Source: Nautilus pompilius (taxonomy: Eukaryota; Mollusca; Cephalopoda; Nautilida; Nautilidae). Taken from it: a stretch of DNA of 64,000 nucleotides. Of the stretch, positions 55,201-64,000 are shown piece by piece. Each line of letters begins with the position of its first letter. Within the stretch, counting starts at the first letter, position 1. Below the pieces are notes generated by a model. The model had not been told where the DNA came from, did not search any database, and saw nothing but the letters and a program-made list of their open reading frames with translations. Position numbers and translations under genes: made by a program. The DNA is taken from the NCBI GenBank assembly GCA_018389105.1, contig JACATO010000691.1, positions 372,001-436,000 of the forward strand. The letters run 5' to 3'.

Positions 55201-58200
55201 CACCTAAAACCTGGATAGTTTCTTTCCTGTAACATTCAGACTTTTGGCTTAGTTCATAAATCAGGGTTATCTATTTATTTGCTTGATATATATAGATATA
55301 ATTTTTTTTTTTCATTTGCTTTCATTACAAATGAAAGCTTACGAGTTTTTAAAAAAATCAGACTTTGTATGGTGACGTGGTTCGAAAAATCTTCAGCAAA
55401 AAAATCACTTCCTTGTTGGGCATCAATGGATATAAATATATTTATTTTCACTTCCATATCCATTTAACCAGGAAAAAAGCTACAAATTTGGAGAAATCCC
55501 AGATGAAAATATAGAGACAAAAACAAAGTTGTATAGTAGTTCATTTAACCCATTAATTATTCCTTTTTTACTGACACATAAGGATGTAGCATTTGTGTTA
55601 TTATTATTAAGACCCTCATGATGCTGTTTTGTGAAACTGATTTTTATGTCATCCAGACATACCAACAATGTTTGGTTTATGGCTATTTTAAATTTTACTG
55701 AATAAGTCAAAATTATTGTTCAATACAAGATATGGCAAATTGGTCATTTTCAATTTTGTTAAATAAATTAATATTTTTATCAGTATATTCCCCCTTCTCT
55801 CTTAGCTTTCTAAATAAAACCAATATTTTATCATAATTCTGAAGCAATTTTGGGGTGGTCTTTTTTAAGAATAACATTTCTCTCCAAGGAACCGTTTTTA
55901 ACTTTGTTAATTAATCAGGACTTTAGCCAGGGTTTGCCTCATCACTTTCCTTTGTAATATTTACTTCCATATAAAAACTATATTGTAAAATAAAAACTTA
56001 GCCAAAATTTTGAAGATGTGTTTGGACAATAATTCTTTTCAAACATGTCTGTCACTGCTGCATAGTCATTTCTACTGAGAAATGTAGTGCTAAGGAAGAA
56101 AAATCACTACTGCCTTTTAAATTTCAACTTTACTGCACTAAAATATGCAAAAAAAAAATATTTTGGATGAAAATAAATATTTAGTGCTATAAATCTATTT
56201 TAAAATACCCAGTTTGTTAGCTATGAAACAACCCCCCTTTTGAGCTTTTCTGTGCAGATTCTCATGTTCTGCTTTCAATACAGTAAAGTTAAATAAAGAT
56301 TTTTGTTAAAATTTATTAAAAATTTTTACCATTTATGATCAAAAACAGATACATGTATTGATAAATTCAAGAAAAGTTATATTAAAATACAATATTGAAC
56401 ACTGAAAAGTTTCAATTTTATTATTAGCTGTCAGAGCTGACAAACTGAAATCATTCCGAATATATTTAGATCCCCAGCTGTTTCTTTTTTCCAGAATGTA
56501 AATTACTTTAAATAAATTTTATAATCAAATTGAAATGTTCTCTCCACATTCAAATAATTTGTAATATCCATAAATAAAATCTTGATACGAGGCTGCAAAT
56601 ATTTTAAACATCAAGGAAACTAAACATATGGATATTGGAATTTTTGTAAACATACAAAGCCTCTTTTTTAAAAAAAAACATTTAAACTTTCTGCATCATG
56701 TACCCAACTTAGTAAACTATTTCACAAAGATACTTTAAAAAAAAAAAGATTTACATTACTTTTTGTTTAATGTGCACTTATGACTTCTGGTAATATTTGA
56801 TATGCCACTTTGTACATTTTCTTTACCAGAAAATTAAAAAAAAATAATCTTTTATTAAATTGTCATCATAACTGTAGGCCAAAATAAGCAGTCAGTCTGC
56901 TTAGTCCTTTTTAATTAAGGCAAGGCATACCACTATTCCTAGTGATTCTATAATATCTACATCTTTTGTGCAATATTTTAAAAGGGGTCTATGGAAGATT
57001 AAAAATGGACCTAGAACCCAGTACATTGTCAGATTGTAAACTCTTAATATCATTATTCCTATTGTCAGATTGCATAACAATATCATCTACATACATCATG
57101 AAAAATATAGACCCAAGAGTAGAACCATTACCCTACTAGTGATATGGACTGGTTAATTAATGTATGGAATAATTCATCTAGTAAAGTTTCAGTTTCTACC
57201 AGAGTGGATGAGCATTAAGTATAGCTTGGAAAAATACTGTGCATTTGATATGAATATGGCTACAGTCAGACCCCTAACTGAATTAAAATGGTAATAAGCT
57301 ATAGCAATAATTTAAATGATTATGAAACATCATTCTGTTTTGAAGTTGAGACTGAAATTAATTTTAATTATTAAACCTTAACAATAATAGCTTATTTAAA
57401 ATGCTCAGAGATAATTTACCTATATTTTCAAGTTGCACGAAAGTTGATAAGTTTGTTTAGATATCTGACAGGTTTTAAAACTCAAATATAAGCTTTTCTT
57501 TCTCTTTTTTAAAGACTATATACAGATCAGTTATAATACAGCCTTTCCAGGACTTAATCTAATCAAGCACAAAACATTTTAATTGTGTCTATTAATAATT
57601 TTGTTAACTACCTTTTCAAGGGGTGGGTCACAATTTGGCCATTAGCAGCAATTCTTGTATTTTTGCAAGATTCATGGAAAAAAATATTTTATGCGATGCA
57701 CTAAAATACTATTACATTCTATTGGTTAGTTTCATGATTTGCTTCAGAATAATGATTCTGACAATATATTTAAGGGGGAAAAACTTTGCTTACAATGAAG
57801 TAGAGATAACTGAGGCATGTGGCTGCAAAGTACATTTATCAACAGAGATTAAAAATCTAAATGACAATCAGTCATGGGCTAAAGGATAAGCTTTAATCTG
57901 TTTCTAAATGTTGCAGTAAGGAATTAAACAACTCCAAAAAAGTAAATTCTATTCTTTTGAGATGATTAGGTTAGGTGAAAGTAATACACATATCAGACTC
58001 CAGGTTTATGAGGGGAATTTCAAATTATATTCCAAGATATGACTGATTAAGCCAGCCTGTTTTTTTAAAGAAAATTTGTTTGCAAGCAGTAATTCCTTTA
58101 TTTTTTTCTCATTTAAAAAAAAAATATATATATATAATCTAGTGAAAGTGAAAAGTTTGAGCAACTGTATTCCAGCAAACTGGATGAGCTGATAAAAGAA

Positions 58201-58290
58201 GCCAGCAGTGTGGAAGAGAGTTTGCAAAAACAGAAGGAACTCTTGTTTCAAAGACTAAATGTGTTATGCAGAACTTTACAGACAAAATAA
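42852..58290 (+). CDS. TEX12: TEX12-like synaptonemal complex central element protein
   Basis: TEX12 pairs with SYCE2 to build the fibrous core of the synaptonemal complex in meiotic chromosomes. Supported exons: 42852-42866, 43022-43119, 44561-44666, 48413-48505, 52974-53084, 53684-53735 and 58143-58290. Phases agree within the first three and within the last four. The C-terminal 75 residues match the TEX12 plan: LLDDVAKELYEEAK, then a helix ending KLDELIKEASSVEESLQKQ and LLFQRLNVLCRTLQ before the stop at 58288-58290. The N-terminal half is poorly conserved in the family. Exon 3 ends in phase 0 and exon 48413 needs phase 1, so one or more exons between are missing. 45814-45842 (VSDIQGKQS, phase 2 in, 1 out) is a candidate and would need one more exon. 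Identification rests on the C-terminal coiled coil. Confidence 0.75.
45305..45480 (+). repeat. tRNA-derived SINE-like element
   Basis: An A-box-like TTAGCCTACTGAACTG (45312-45327), a TGCTAAGGTTGAAGATC anticodon-arm-like part and a B-box-like GAGTCTGAATTCTGG (45344-45358) are spaced as in tRNA-headed SINEs. The tail is AT-rich and has no clear end. It lies in a TEX12 intron. Confidence 0.45.
47016..48016 (+). mobile_element. Probable non-autonomous Helitron
   Basis: The 3' end is strong: a short stem (aaccc-aac-gggtt, about 47990-48002), then ten-odd bases and CTAG followed by host T, the Helitron 3' signature. The proposed 5' end is TC at 47016 after host A (47015), so insertion would be between A and T. 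It makes no target duplication or TIR and has no Rep/helicase frame. CpG content is well above the surrounding intron. An internal tandem array is common in such elements. The 5' boundary is tentative. Confidence 0.6.
47240..47497 (+). repeat. 43-bp minisatellite, six copies, with CCAAT and CRE-like words
   Basis: Each unit reads gccgatcccaataggtcaag then agcagtgacgtagaacgggc and cgg. Copies 3-6 carry ccaattgg in place of ccaatagg. Copies start at about 47240, 47283, 47326, 47369, 47412 and 47455. A degenerate seventh unit lies at about 47570-47605. Every unit has a CCAAT word and a TGACGTAG word like a cAMP-response half site, 14-15 bases apart. Confidence 0.95.
48506..52973. other. TEX12-like intron, unassigned
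   Basis: 4.5 kb of AT-rich DNA between coding exons. Weak, broken coding-like stretches on both strands around 48.96-50.5 kb suggest an old transposon, but no domain or terminus could be recognised. Confidence 0.4.
56050..56420 (+). repeat. Block 2, copy C (in TEX12-like last intron)
   Basis: The longest of three related copies. It shares ctgagaaatg, ccttttaaatttcaactt and gtattgataaatt with 40520-40770, and caatacagtaaagt and tgttaaaat with 36630-36660. It sits 15 kb from the others and the NNMT exon relic does not follow it clearly, so the block may be a dispersed repeat. Confidence 0.6.
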
Positions 58291-58350
58291 ACATTCATGC
58301 TGTTATTGGTTTTTATGATTGTTTTTTTGTTGTGTACTTATCTAATGGAT

Positions 58351-58356
58351 AATAAA
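58351..58356 (+). terminator. TEX12-like polyadenylation signal (AATAAA)
   Basis: Canonical AATAAA about 60 bases after the stop. Another AATAAA (58286-58291) overlaps the stop codon itself and could give an extremely short 3' UTR. Confidence 0.5.
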
Positions 58357-60426
58357 TTTTGCATTGACAATGTTATCTTTATTGCTACAAGCCCATATAC
58401 TACTGTTAAACGAATTGTTACTTTAGAAAAAAAACAGATTAAAATGGATTAGAAGTGGATGAATTTGTAAGTATATATATATTGAATGTTTCAAGAATTG
58501 TTGTAAACACCTACACGATACAATTGCCTCACCTGTTTATTAGGTGGTTGCTGGCCGAATACTTAGTGTACTAGCCTGTTGTGGCAAAGGGGTCATTTGA
58601 TCATTCTTGGAGACCAACATGGTTTGTTCTCATCAGTCTGTCAGTGGGTTTGCTCCCAAACTAAATGGAGTCCTTCTACAGGACCATTCCATTTCCTGCC
58701 AAAAAGAAGAATGCCATGTTCCACAAGGTTCAGAAATGGCAATGCTTGTTAACATAAACTTCATTAAATGTCTGCAGTTACAAACAATGGTCATCCCAGA
58801 TTACCACCTGCCTGTTAATCAGTTGCAAAAAAAATTTGAAATTTCAGACCAATATGAACTTTAAATTTTACATTTTTGTTCTTTTCAGGATAAAGTAATC
58901 AAATACTTTTGCTCATCCAGTAGTCAATATGTAAATTATCATTTAACTCTGATTACAGTATATCACTCTTAACAAGTGTAACACTGTACGAATGGGCTAC
59001 TAGCCAACTGTTCAAAAAGAGAGAACTAGAACACTTTAAAAAGACTAATTTTTAAATGAATAAATTTTAATTTTACAACTTTTAAATTCAATGAGTATGC
59101 ACCATTTCATGTGCGATGAACAGTAATATCAGTCATTTGATGTTCTTGCACTTAAATGTTGCCTCATGTGCAAAATAGCAGTTTTCCAGATGTGCACACT
59201 TTGTGATAATTGGGATATAGAAAACATGATTATGTAAAATGTATTCTGGGATTAGCTGTTTAAACTTTAAGATGACCTGTTAAAGTTGAAGCCAATCTAA
59301 GTGCCTACAGACTGACCATGAGTAGTTGATCTTGATCTGTGGCATCACAGGCCCAAAACTACTACATATGGGTATGGCAATTGCAAAATCAGTTCCTCAT
59401 TATCAAAAGGCACTCCCTGGTTTATACCAAACACCCGAAACTGCTTACATTTAGCTGTCAACCTAACCCAAATGTCCTGTTGACCAAGATATATAAGCAA
59501 GCTTAGTTCCAATGGTGTCAACTATGTGTGATTTGGGCCTCAGATGCAAAAAAATAATCCTATTTTCTGCTTCATGGGTAGAATTGGTGAGATAAACACC
59601 ACAGAAACAATTAAATTTTGCTCCCCACCTGTCTACATAGCAATCAATTTAGTGAAGAGTTACATTGCTAGCCATAGTCTCAATCAATCTTGTACACAAA
59701 AACCTGGTGGCGTTCAGGTTTCATCCTATCGCGCCAACAACAAACTTAACCCTTTTGTTCTTCCAATGACAACTGTCAAATAACTTTATAAATTGCAATA
59801 AGTACACTGTCAAACTTAACATTATTTATCGGTGCCTACTCTTAAGCCTATTTAGTAGAGAAAGTAAGCCTTCAGATAGGTGATAGAGGTTCACAGAGTA
59901 CTCTGCTGATCAAACACTCTATGGGGCAGGTGTCATGAGGCACATGCCAGCATTACACCTCAAGCCATCTTCAGATGGTTCACAAGTTTAAATGCAGCCT
60001 CTTCCACAACCACCAATTCTGCATATCATAAACGTGCAAACTTATAAGGGCAGATAGATTTATTGCAACAAAGGTCATGGCAAACCATTTTTGAACATAT
60101 ATATATTTTTTAATAATGTGGGAGACGGTTAGATTGTGGAAACGAACAGCATCAAACTCCAGTTATACAAGTCCCCTCCTGTCAGGTGTGCGGGCCACGA
60201 CGAGTTAACAAACTCACCACCCTCTGTAACATTCACTTCTCATACAAATTAACACATTAAATAAACTGCAAGAAATTCAATAACTTCAAGAAATCTGGGC
60301 GAGAAAAACCGATCTTGCTCTGGATTTCACCTCTGCTGCTGCTGCTCTCCACTGTTATTCTCAGATGCTGCTAGTGTGGATCTTAACAGGCAAGAAGGAA
60401 ATACACACATGATCCATCCACTACGT

Positions 60427-60432
60427 TTTATT
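60427..60432 (-). terminator. Boule-like polyadenylation signal (AATAAA)
   Basis: Plus-strand tttatt, read as AATAAA on the minus strand, 80 bases after the boule-like stop codon. Confidence 0.5.
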
Positions 60433-60511
60433 TTTAAGGAAGTAACATCAGTTCCTCTCTCTCTCGGACTTCATGGATTTAAGTCTTCAGCAGCCTGTGG
60501 AGGCCGCCGTC

Positions 60512-61567
60512 TCAGCATTTCTTCTCCTTGGGCGTGGCCGGCGGGGTGAGGAACAAGCTGCCGCCAATCCCCTCCACTGGCTCGGTGAAGGGCCTCGACC
60601 CGGCAATGCTGATGGGGACCACCTGGGGGCTGCCGTGCTTGAAGAGGAAGGCCGGGCTGCCGTAATACTGCGGAGACACGGTCGTCACGGGTCTTTGCTG
60701 CTGGTGGTGGTAGGCGATGAAGGCCGGCTTCCCCTGCTGCAGCTGGGTCCCGTACTGCTGCTGCTGCTGCTCCGTGGAGCTGACATCCGAAGTCACGTCG
60801 CCGTCCATTTTGTCCGCGGCGGGGTCCACGCGCATGCCGTCCATGAGGCCGCCGCCGTCCACGTTCGCCGTACAGTTCTGCATCAGGGCCGCTCCCTGGG
60901 GGTAGGAGTAGAGGAGGTCGTGGGCGTACTGCACGTTGGGGTAGTTATACGAGTATCCTGGGTTGGTGGCCACGTACTGGAGTGGCATGCCGGCGCACGA
61001 CACGCCCGGGTAGTACTGTCCGCCGCCGGCCGCCAGCTGGTAGCCAGAGTACTGGTGGGAACTCATGTACAGCTGGGGGTGCTGCGGGACCATGACCGTC
61101 GTATAGGGCGCCTGGAGCTGGGAGACGCCGCCGCCGTCCGCCTGCACGTACAGGCCGCCGGGGTTCGGGTGAGCGCCGTACTGGATGGACGCGGATCTCT
61201 GCAGCCGGGCGTCCAGGGCCCCGCCCGCCGCCGCCGCCTGCGACACGTGGCGCTTCACGGCCGGCCCCACGTTCAGCCGCCTGTTCTTGAATATCACCGG
61301 GTCCGCTTCCTTCTCCAGCAGCCGCTCGGCGTCGTCCTGCCTCTCGAAGGTGATGAACGCGTAGCCCCGAGACGACCCGTTCTTGTCGGTGATGATCTTC
61401 GAGTCCCTCACGGATCCGTAGGACGAGAAGAACGCCCGCAGCTCGGTGTCCGTCGTGTCGTGGGGTATCCCTCCGACAAACACCCGGTTGGGGATGCACG
61501 TCCCCTGCAACATGGAGTCGGGGACGACAGCGTTCGGCAGCAGCATCACGCTGGGGGGGAGCGACAT
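60512..61567 (-). CDS. BOLL: Intronless DAZ-family (boule-type) RNA-binding protein
   Basis: Boule proteins bind germ-cell mRNAs and promote their translation, supporting meiotic entry and progression. A single uninterrupted frame of 351 codons runs from ATG at 61567 to TGA at 60512-60514. An RRM covers about 25-105, with RNP2 VFVGGI (29-34) and RNP1 RGYAFITF (67-74). It is followed by the DAZ-family block LNVGPAVKR. The rest is low-complexity, rich in Gln, Tyr, Gly, Ala and Pro, including a run of five Gln. The start has the family's IPNRVFVGGI entry after a short leader; an open frame continues upstream but is low-complexity. Known boule genes have many introns, so this copy looks like a retrogene. 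Its GC content is near 65 percent against AT-rich neighbours. BOULE versus another DAZ member is by best fit. Confidence 0.85.
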   Translation of the reverse strand: MSLPPSVMLLPNAVVPDSMLQGTCIPNRVFVGGIPHDTTDTELRAFFSSYGSVRDSKIITDKNGSSRGYAFITFERQDDAERLLEKEADPVIFKNRRLNVGPAVKRHVSQAAAAGGALDARLQRSASIQYGAHPNPGGLYVQADGGGVSQLQAPYTTVMVPQHPQLYMSSHQYSGYQLAAGGGQYYPGVSCAGMPLQYVATNPGYSYNYPNVQYAHDLLYSYPQGAALMQNCTANVDGGGLMDGMRVDPAADKMDGDVTSDVSSTEQQQQQYGTQLQQGKPAFIAYHHQQQRPVTTVSPQYYGSPAFLFKHGSPQVVPISIAGSRPFTEPVEGIGGSLFLTPPATPKEKKC

Positions 61568-62437
61568 GTCAACAGCCGGAGGAGGATATAATAAATAAAT
61601 AAAATTTAAAAAAAAGGGAGGAGGGGGGGTGGAAACCCCCAGCACTGCGCGCGAGGGGGGGGGGAGGACCCCTTTTGTTTTTGTTTTTTTTTTTTTAAAA
61701 AAAAAACAAACAATACCACGGCAACAAACCAGTGTCCACGAGCGACGCACGACCAGAGCGGTTTTTAAACAGCACGCCAATTGACCGCGTGACAAAGCCG
61801 ACCAATCACAGCGCCGCTAGGCAGTCATATGCAAATTAGGTGGCCACCTGCTTCCAACGACGGTGTACGCGGGTCTCATTGTTATCGTGGTTGTTGTGGG
61901 TTACTACCCGGCTCCCTGGAACTGCTGACATTCTGGGGACCGGACCGGACGGACCCCGGCTCTCGCTGCATCCCCATCTCTCCTCCTCCTCAGTTCTTTG
62001 CGGCAGGGGGGGGGGTCCCTTCGCCTGAAGAAGCCCGATCGTTCACCGGAAAAGAAAGGGGCAAAATAAAACAGGAAGTCGCCCTTTTCTGATTTTGTTT
62101 CGCATAACCGTGCACCCGCTCCCGGTGGTGGTCGGGGGTGAATGCTCGAGCCCTGTCTTCTCCCCGCCATCCCTCAGGAAACCGGCCCTAATTTATCCCC
62201 AATATATTTTAAATAATGCCATTCATAAAACATCCGAGAGTGTGTGAGCGCGCGCGCGCGCGTATGCCACATATTTGCGAAAGTTATTACTTTTTTAATT
62301 AATTAATTATTATTATTATTATTATTATATTATTTTTATTATTATTATTATTATTATTTTTGGGGGGGTGACCAATAGGAAGGGCGCGTGCGTTTTGGCC
62401 CGTGCCGGAAAAATCTGCGAGGAAAATGAGGTTCAAG
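61568..62437. promoter_or_regulatory. CpG-island divergent promoter, boule-like and LSM12
   Basis: 870 bases between two opposed starts. CCAAT words occur at 61777-61781, 61802-61806 and 62372-62376. There are G-runs, a (CG)n run near 62247-62262 and (ATT)n at about 62300-62358. CpGs are frequent throughout. Co-use by both genes is inferred from layout. Confidence 0.6.
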
Positions 62438-62555
62438 ATGGCGGACAATGACTACTTCAGTGTCGGGAGCGTTGTTTCTTGTATCACCTGCTACAATGAC
62501 AAGATCGAGGGGGAAGTTTTAGCTTTCGACTTTGGAACGAAGATGCTTATAATCA
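62438..62555 (+). CDS. LSM12: LSM12, first coding exon (gene continues off window)
   Basis: ATG in a strong context (aagATGG) opens MADNDYFSVGSVVSCITC and then GEVLAFDFGTKML. This matches the start of the LSM12 Lsm-fold domain (YFSVGS-V-C-TC and GEV-AFD---KML). LSM12 is a conserved cytosolic RNA-associated protein that partners ataxin-2 and, in mammals, is reported as an NAADP-binding protein. The exon ends about 62555 at a gtatcc donor (phase 1), a weak donor but at the place the homology stops. An in-frame ATG lies 36 bases upstream. No second exon was found before 64000. Only about 39 of roughly 195 residues are present. Confidence 0.85.
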
Positions 62556-64000
62556 GTATCCTTTTTTTCCGTGTTCAAATGTGGGGTTGTGCTGGGGAGG
62601 GAGGGGGAGGGCGCTTTTCAGAAGTTTTCTGTCTCCGAGAGACTTGTGGCCGACGACAGACAGACAGACAGACAGACTGCCCGTCGTCCGTCCGGCTGAG
62701 GAGGAAGAAGCTGGAACATGTACACGGTTCAGTCAGGGCTCGGGATTTTAAAATCTCCTTCCGTCGTAGGGTTGCTTGTTTGTATAACAAAGTCCCTTAC
62801 CACTCCCGGGAAGGTGGGGGGGGGGTGGGTGGTGAGCGTGTCGCATCATCATCATCATCATCTTCTTGGTGAAGTGTATGTCGGGGTTAGTGCAGCACCT
62901 TCCACTGGCTGGCATGTACACTCCTTATTACCCTCGCTTAATTATAATTCTGGAGACGGTGTTTGCCTTTATTTTTACGGCTGTTCGATTGATGGACGTT
63001 GTGATGATAATTTCTATTCAAAATTATCGTAATTATGCTATGCCGTTCTAATGGTTCGGATGAGATCCAGCCGGGCCCGATTACAGCAGTTCTTCTGTTC
63101 GTAGACGGGCTGGGCGGTGGTAGGCCAAGTCTGTCTGGTGTGGCAGTAACTTTCTCAAGAGGTAGAACAGTTTATGAAAGTACCAGCGATAATGTAATAT
63201 GGCAGGGTCTTAATATTTGTCATTCAAAGTCATTGCTGGAATAGGAAGCTGAGACTTTTGGGCTACAGATAACACTAAGATATCTGAAGTCTGTAATTGA
63301 TTTAGCAGATTAAATTTAAAAAAAAAAGGTTTGCAGCATGGAAACTAGGGATAGAGTAGTGGCTGTGATAAGTTTGTGGGGTCTACACCTGGTTAGGGAT
63401 CCTACCAGAAGCTGGATATTAGGTATCTATCTGTCTTTGGCTGATTGAGCAATTAAAGTTAGAAAAAAAATTAGGAAGTTGATACGCAGGCATTCAACAG
63501 GTACAGTACTTATACAGTGCTAAAGAGATGCTGACCAGTAAATCTTATTTACTCGTGAAAAACATCTGCATAATATTAGCAAACACTTCTTGATCTTTTG
63601 GTGTGGGACAAAGCTGAAGCTTGTACCCTTTTTGTGGGAGCTAGGTTTACACGGGGTTCATTCCACATCGAGTAAGCCCTATCACACCCTCTCAGATTTT
63701 GGTAAAATTACTGAACGTGAAGGAATTCTTGGAAATTTGTAGTTTCCAAATTCAAACTAATTCCAGAGGTACGTGTCTTTAGCAATAGCATACTCTTGTT
63801 GAAAAGTGATGTTTCATTTGATGCGTGTAACAAAATTCACATTTCGGTGATCAGTAGCTACAAGAAAACAGCTGTTGCCATGAAGCTTTAGTTCCTAGGA
63901 CAACTTTATGTAGATTTTATAAATCATATCAGGGATGGTCTGTGACTTTTAATTATGCCACACATTAAACTCAAAGTGGGCATCTGATCATGTCACACAG
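62556..64000. other. LSM12 first intron (partial)
   Basis: Contains (GACA)n near 62658-62677, (ATC)n near 62845-62863 and short frames (62718-63244) with no recognisable domain. No exon encoding the remaining Lsm domain was seen. Confidence 0.5.

Larger units (their letters stand above)
58291..60511. other. Convergent intergenic region, TEX12-like to boule-like
   Basis: 2.2 kb, AT-rich. It contains the 3' ends of both genes. Open frames at 58607-58864 and 59544-59783 are not recognised and have no splice or homology support. No repeat with clear ends was found. Confidence 0.5.

Noticed and set aside
60473..61591. 372-aa plus-strand frame opposite boule
   Set aside because: Antisense shadow of a GC-rich coding exon. 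It lacks a domain, and the RRM and DAZ-family block are on the minus strand.
61568..61795. N-terminal extension of boule from 61795
   Set aside because: Low-complexity Lys/Pro runs from A- and G-tracts. The family leader fits the ATG at 61567.

Overview
This 64 kb window is nuclear DNA from an animal. The genes are split by GT-AG introns, the intron and intergenic DNA is AT-rich and poor in CpG, short CpG-rich islands sit at gene 5' ends, and the spaces between genes are full of DNA transposons. The genes are conserved across metazoans. The transposon set (mariner, pogo/Tigger, hAT, Helitron) and the multi-copy XPG-like pseudogene suggest an invertebrate, perhaps a mollusc. The phylum cannot be fixed from this sequence alone.

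Layout. 253-3135 (minus): 5' coding exons of a MORN2-like MORN-repeat gene, with the rest off the left edge. It is head-to-head with DLAT, the E2 subunit of the mitochondrial pyruvate dehydrogenase complex, at 3586-29160 (plus, 12 coding exons, 505 aa, one lipoyl domain). DLAT introns carry most of the mobile DNA: a decayed XPG-I-type gene copy split by a hAT element, two pogo-type elements with intact TA target duplications, an almost intact mariner, and an unclassified TIR element. 29161-37027: intergenic, with a Tigger-like MITE. 37028-40042 (plus): a three-exon NNMT/PNMT/TEMT-family methyltransferase (256 aa). Its 5' region is partly duplicated at 40.5-41.8 kb, including a degenerate copy of its first exon, and one block recurs at 56 kb. 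42852-58290 (plus): a TEX12-like synaptonemal-complex central-element gene with a CpG island at its start. One intron holds a probable non-autonomous Helitron that carries a six-copy 43-bp minisatellite. 60512-61567 (minus): an intronless DAZ-family (boule-type) RNA-binding protein gene, very GC-rich. It shares a CpG-island promoter with the LSM12 gene, whose first exon is at 62438-62555 (plus) and which runs off the right edge.

The genes do not form an operon-like unit. DLAT and the methyltransferase are metabolic. TEX12 and boule both belong to meiosis and germ cells and lie tail-to-tail about 2.2 kb apart. DLAT and TEX12 are also near neighbours on human 11q23 (from memory), so this may be an old linkage. 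Reading frames and splice phases were checked by hand across every exon junction listed. One internal stretch of TEX12 (44667-48412) could not be resolved. I found no clearly new biological system. The strongest candidates for follow-up are the minisatellite-bearing Helitron, the three-copy NNMT-flank duplication, the intronless boule gene and the nested transposons in DLAT intron 3.
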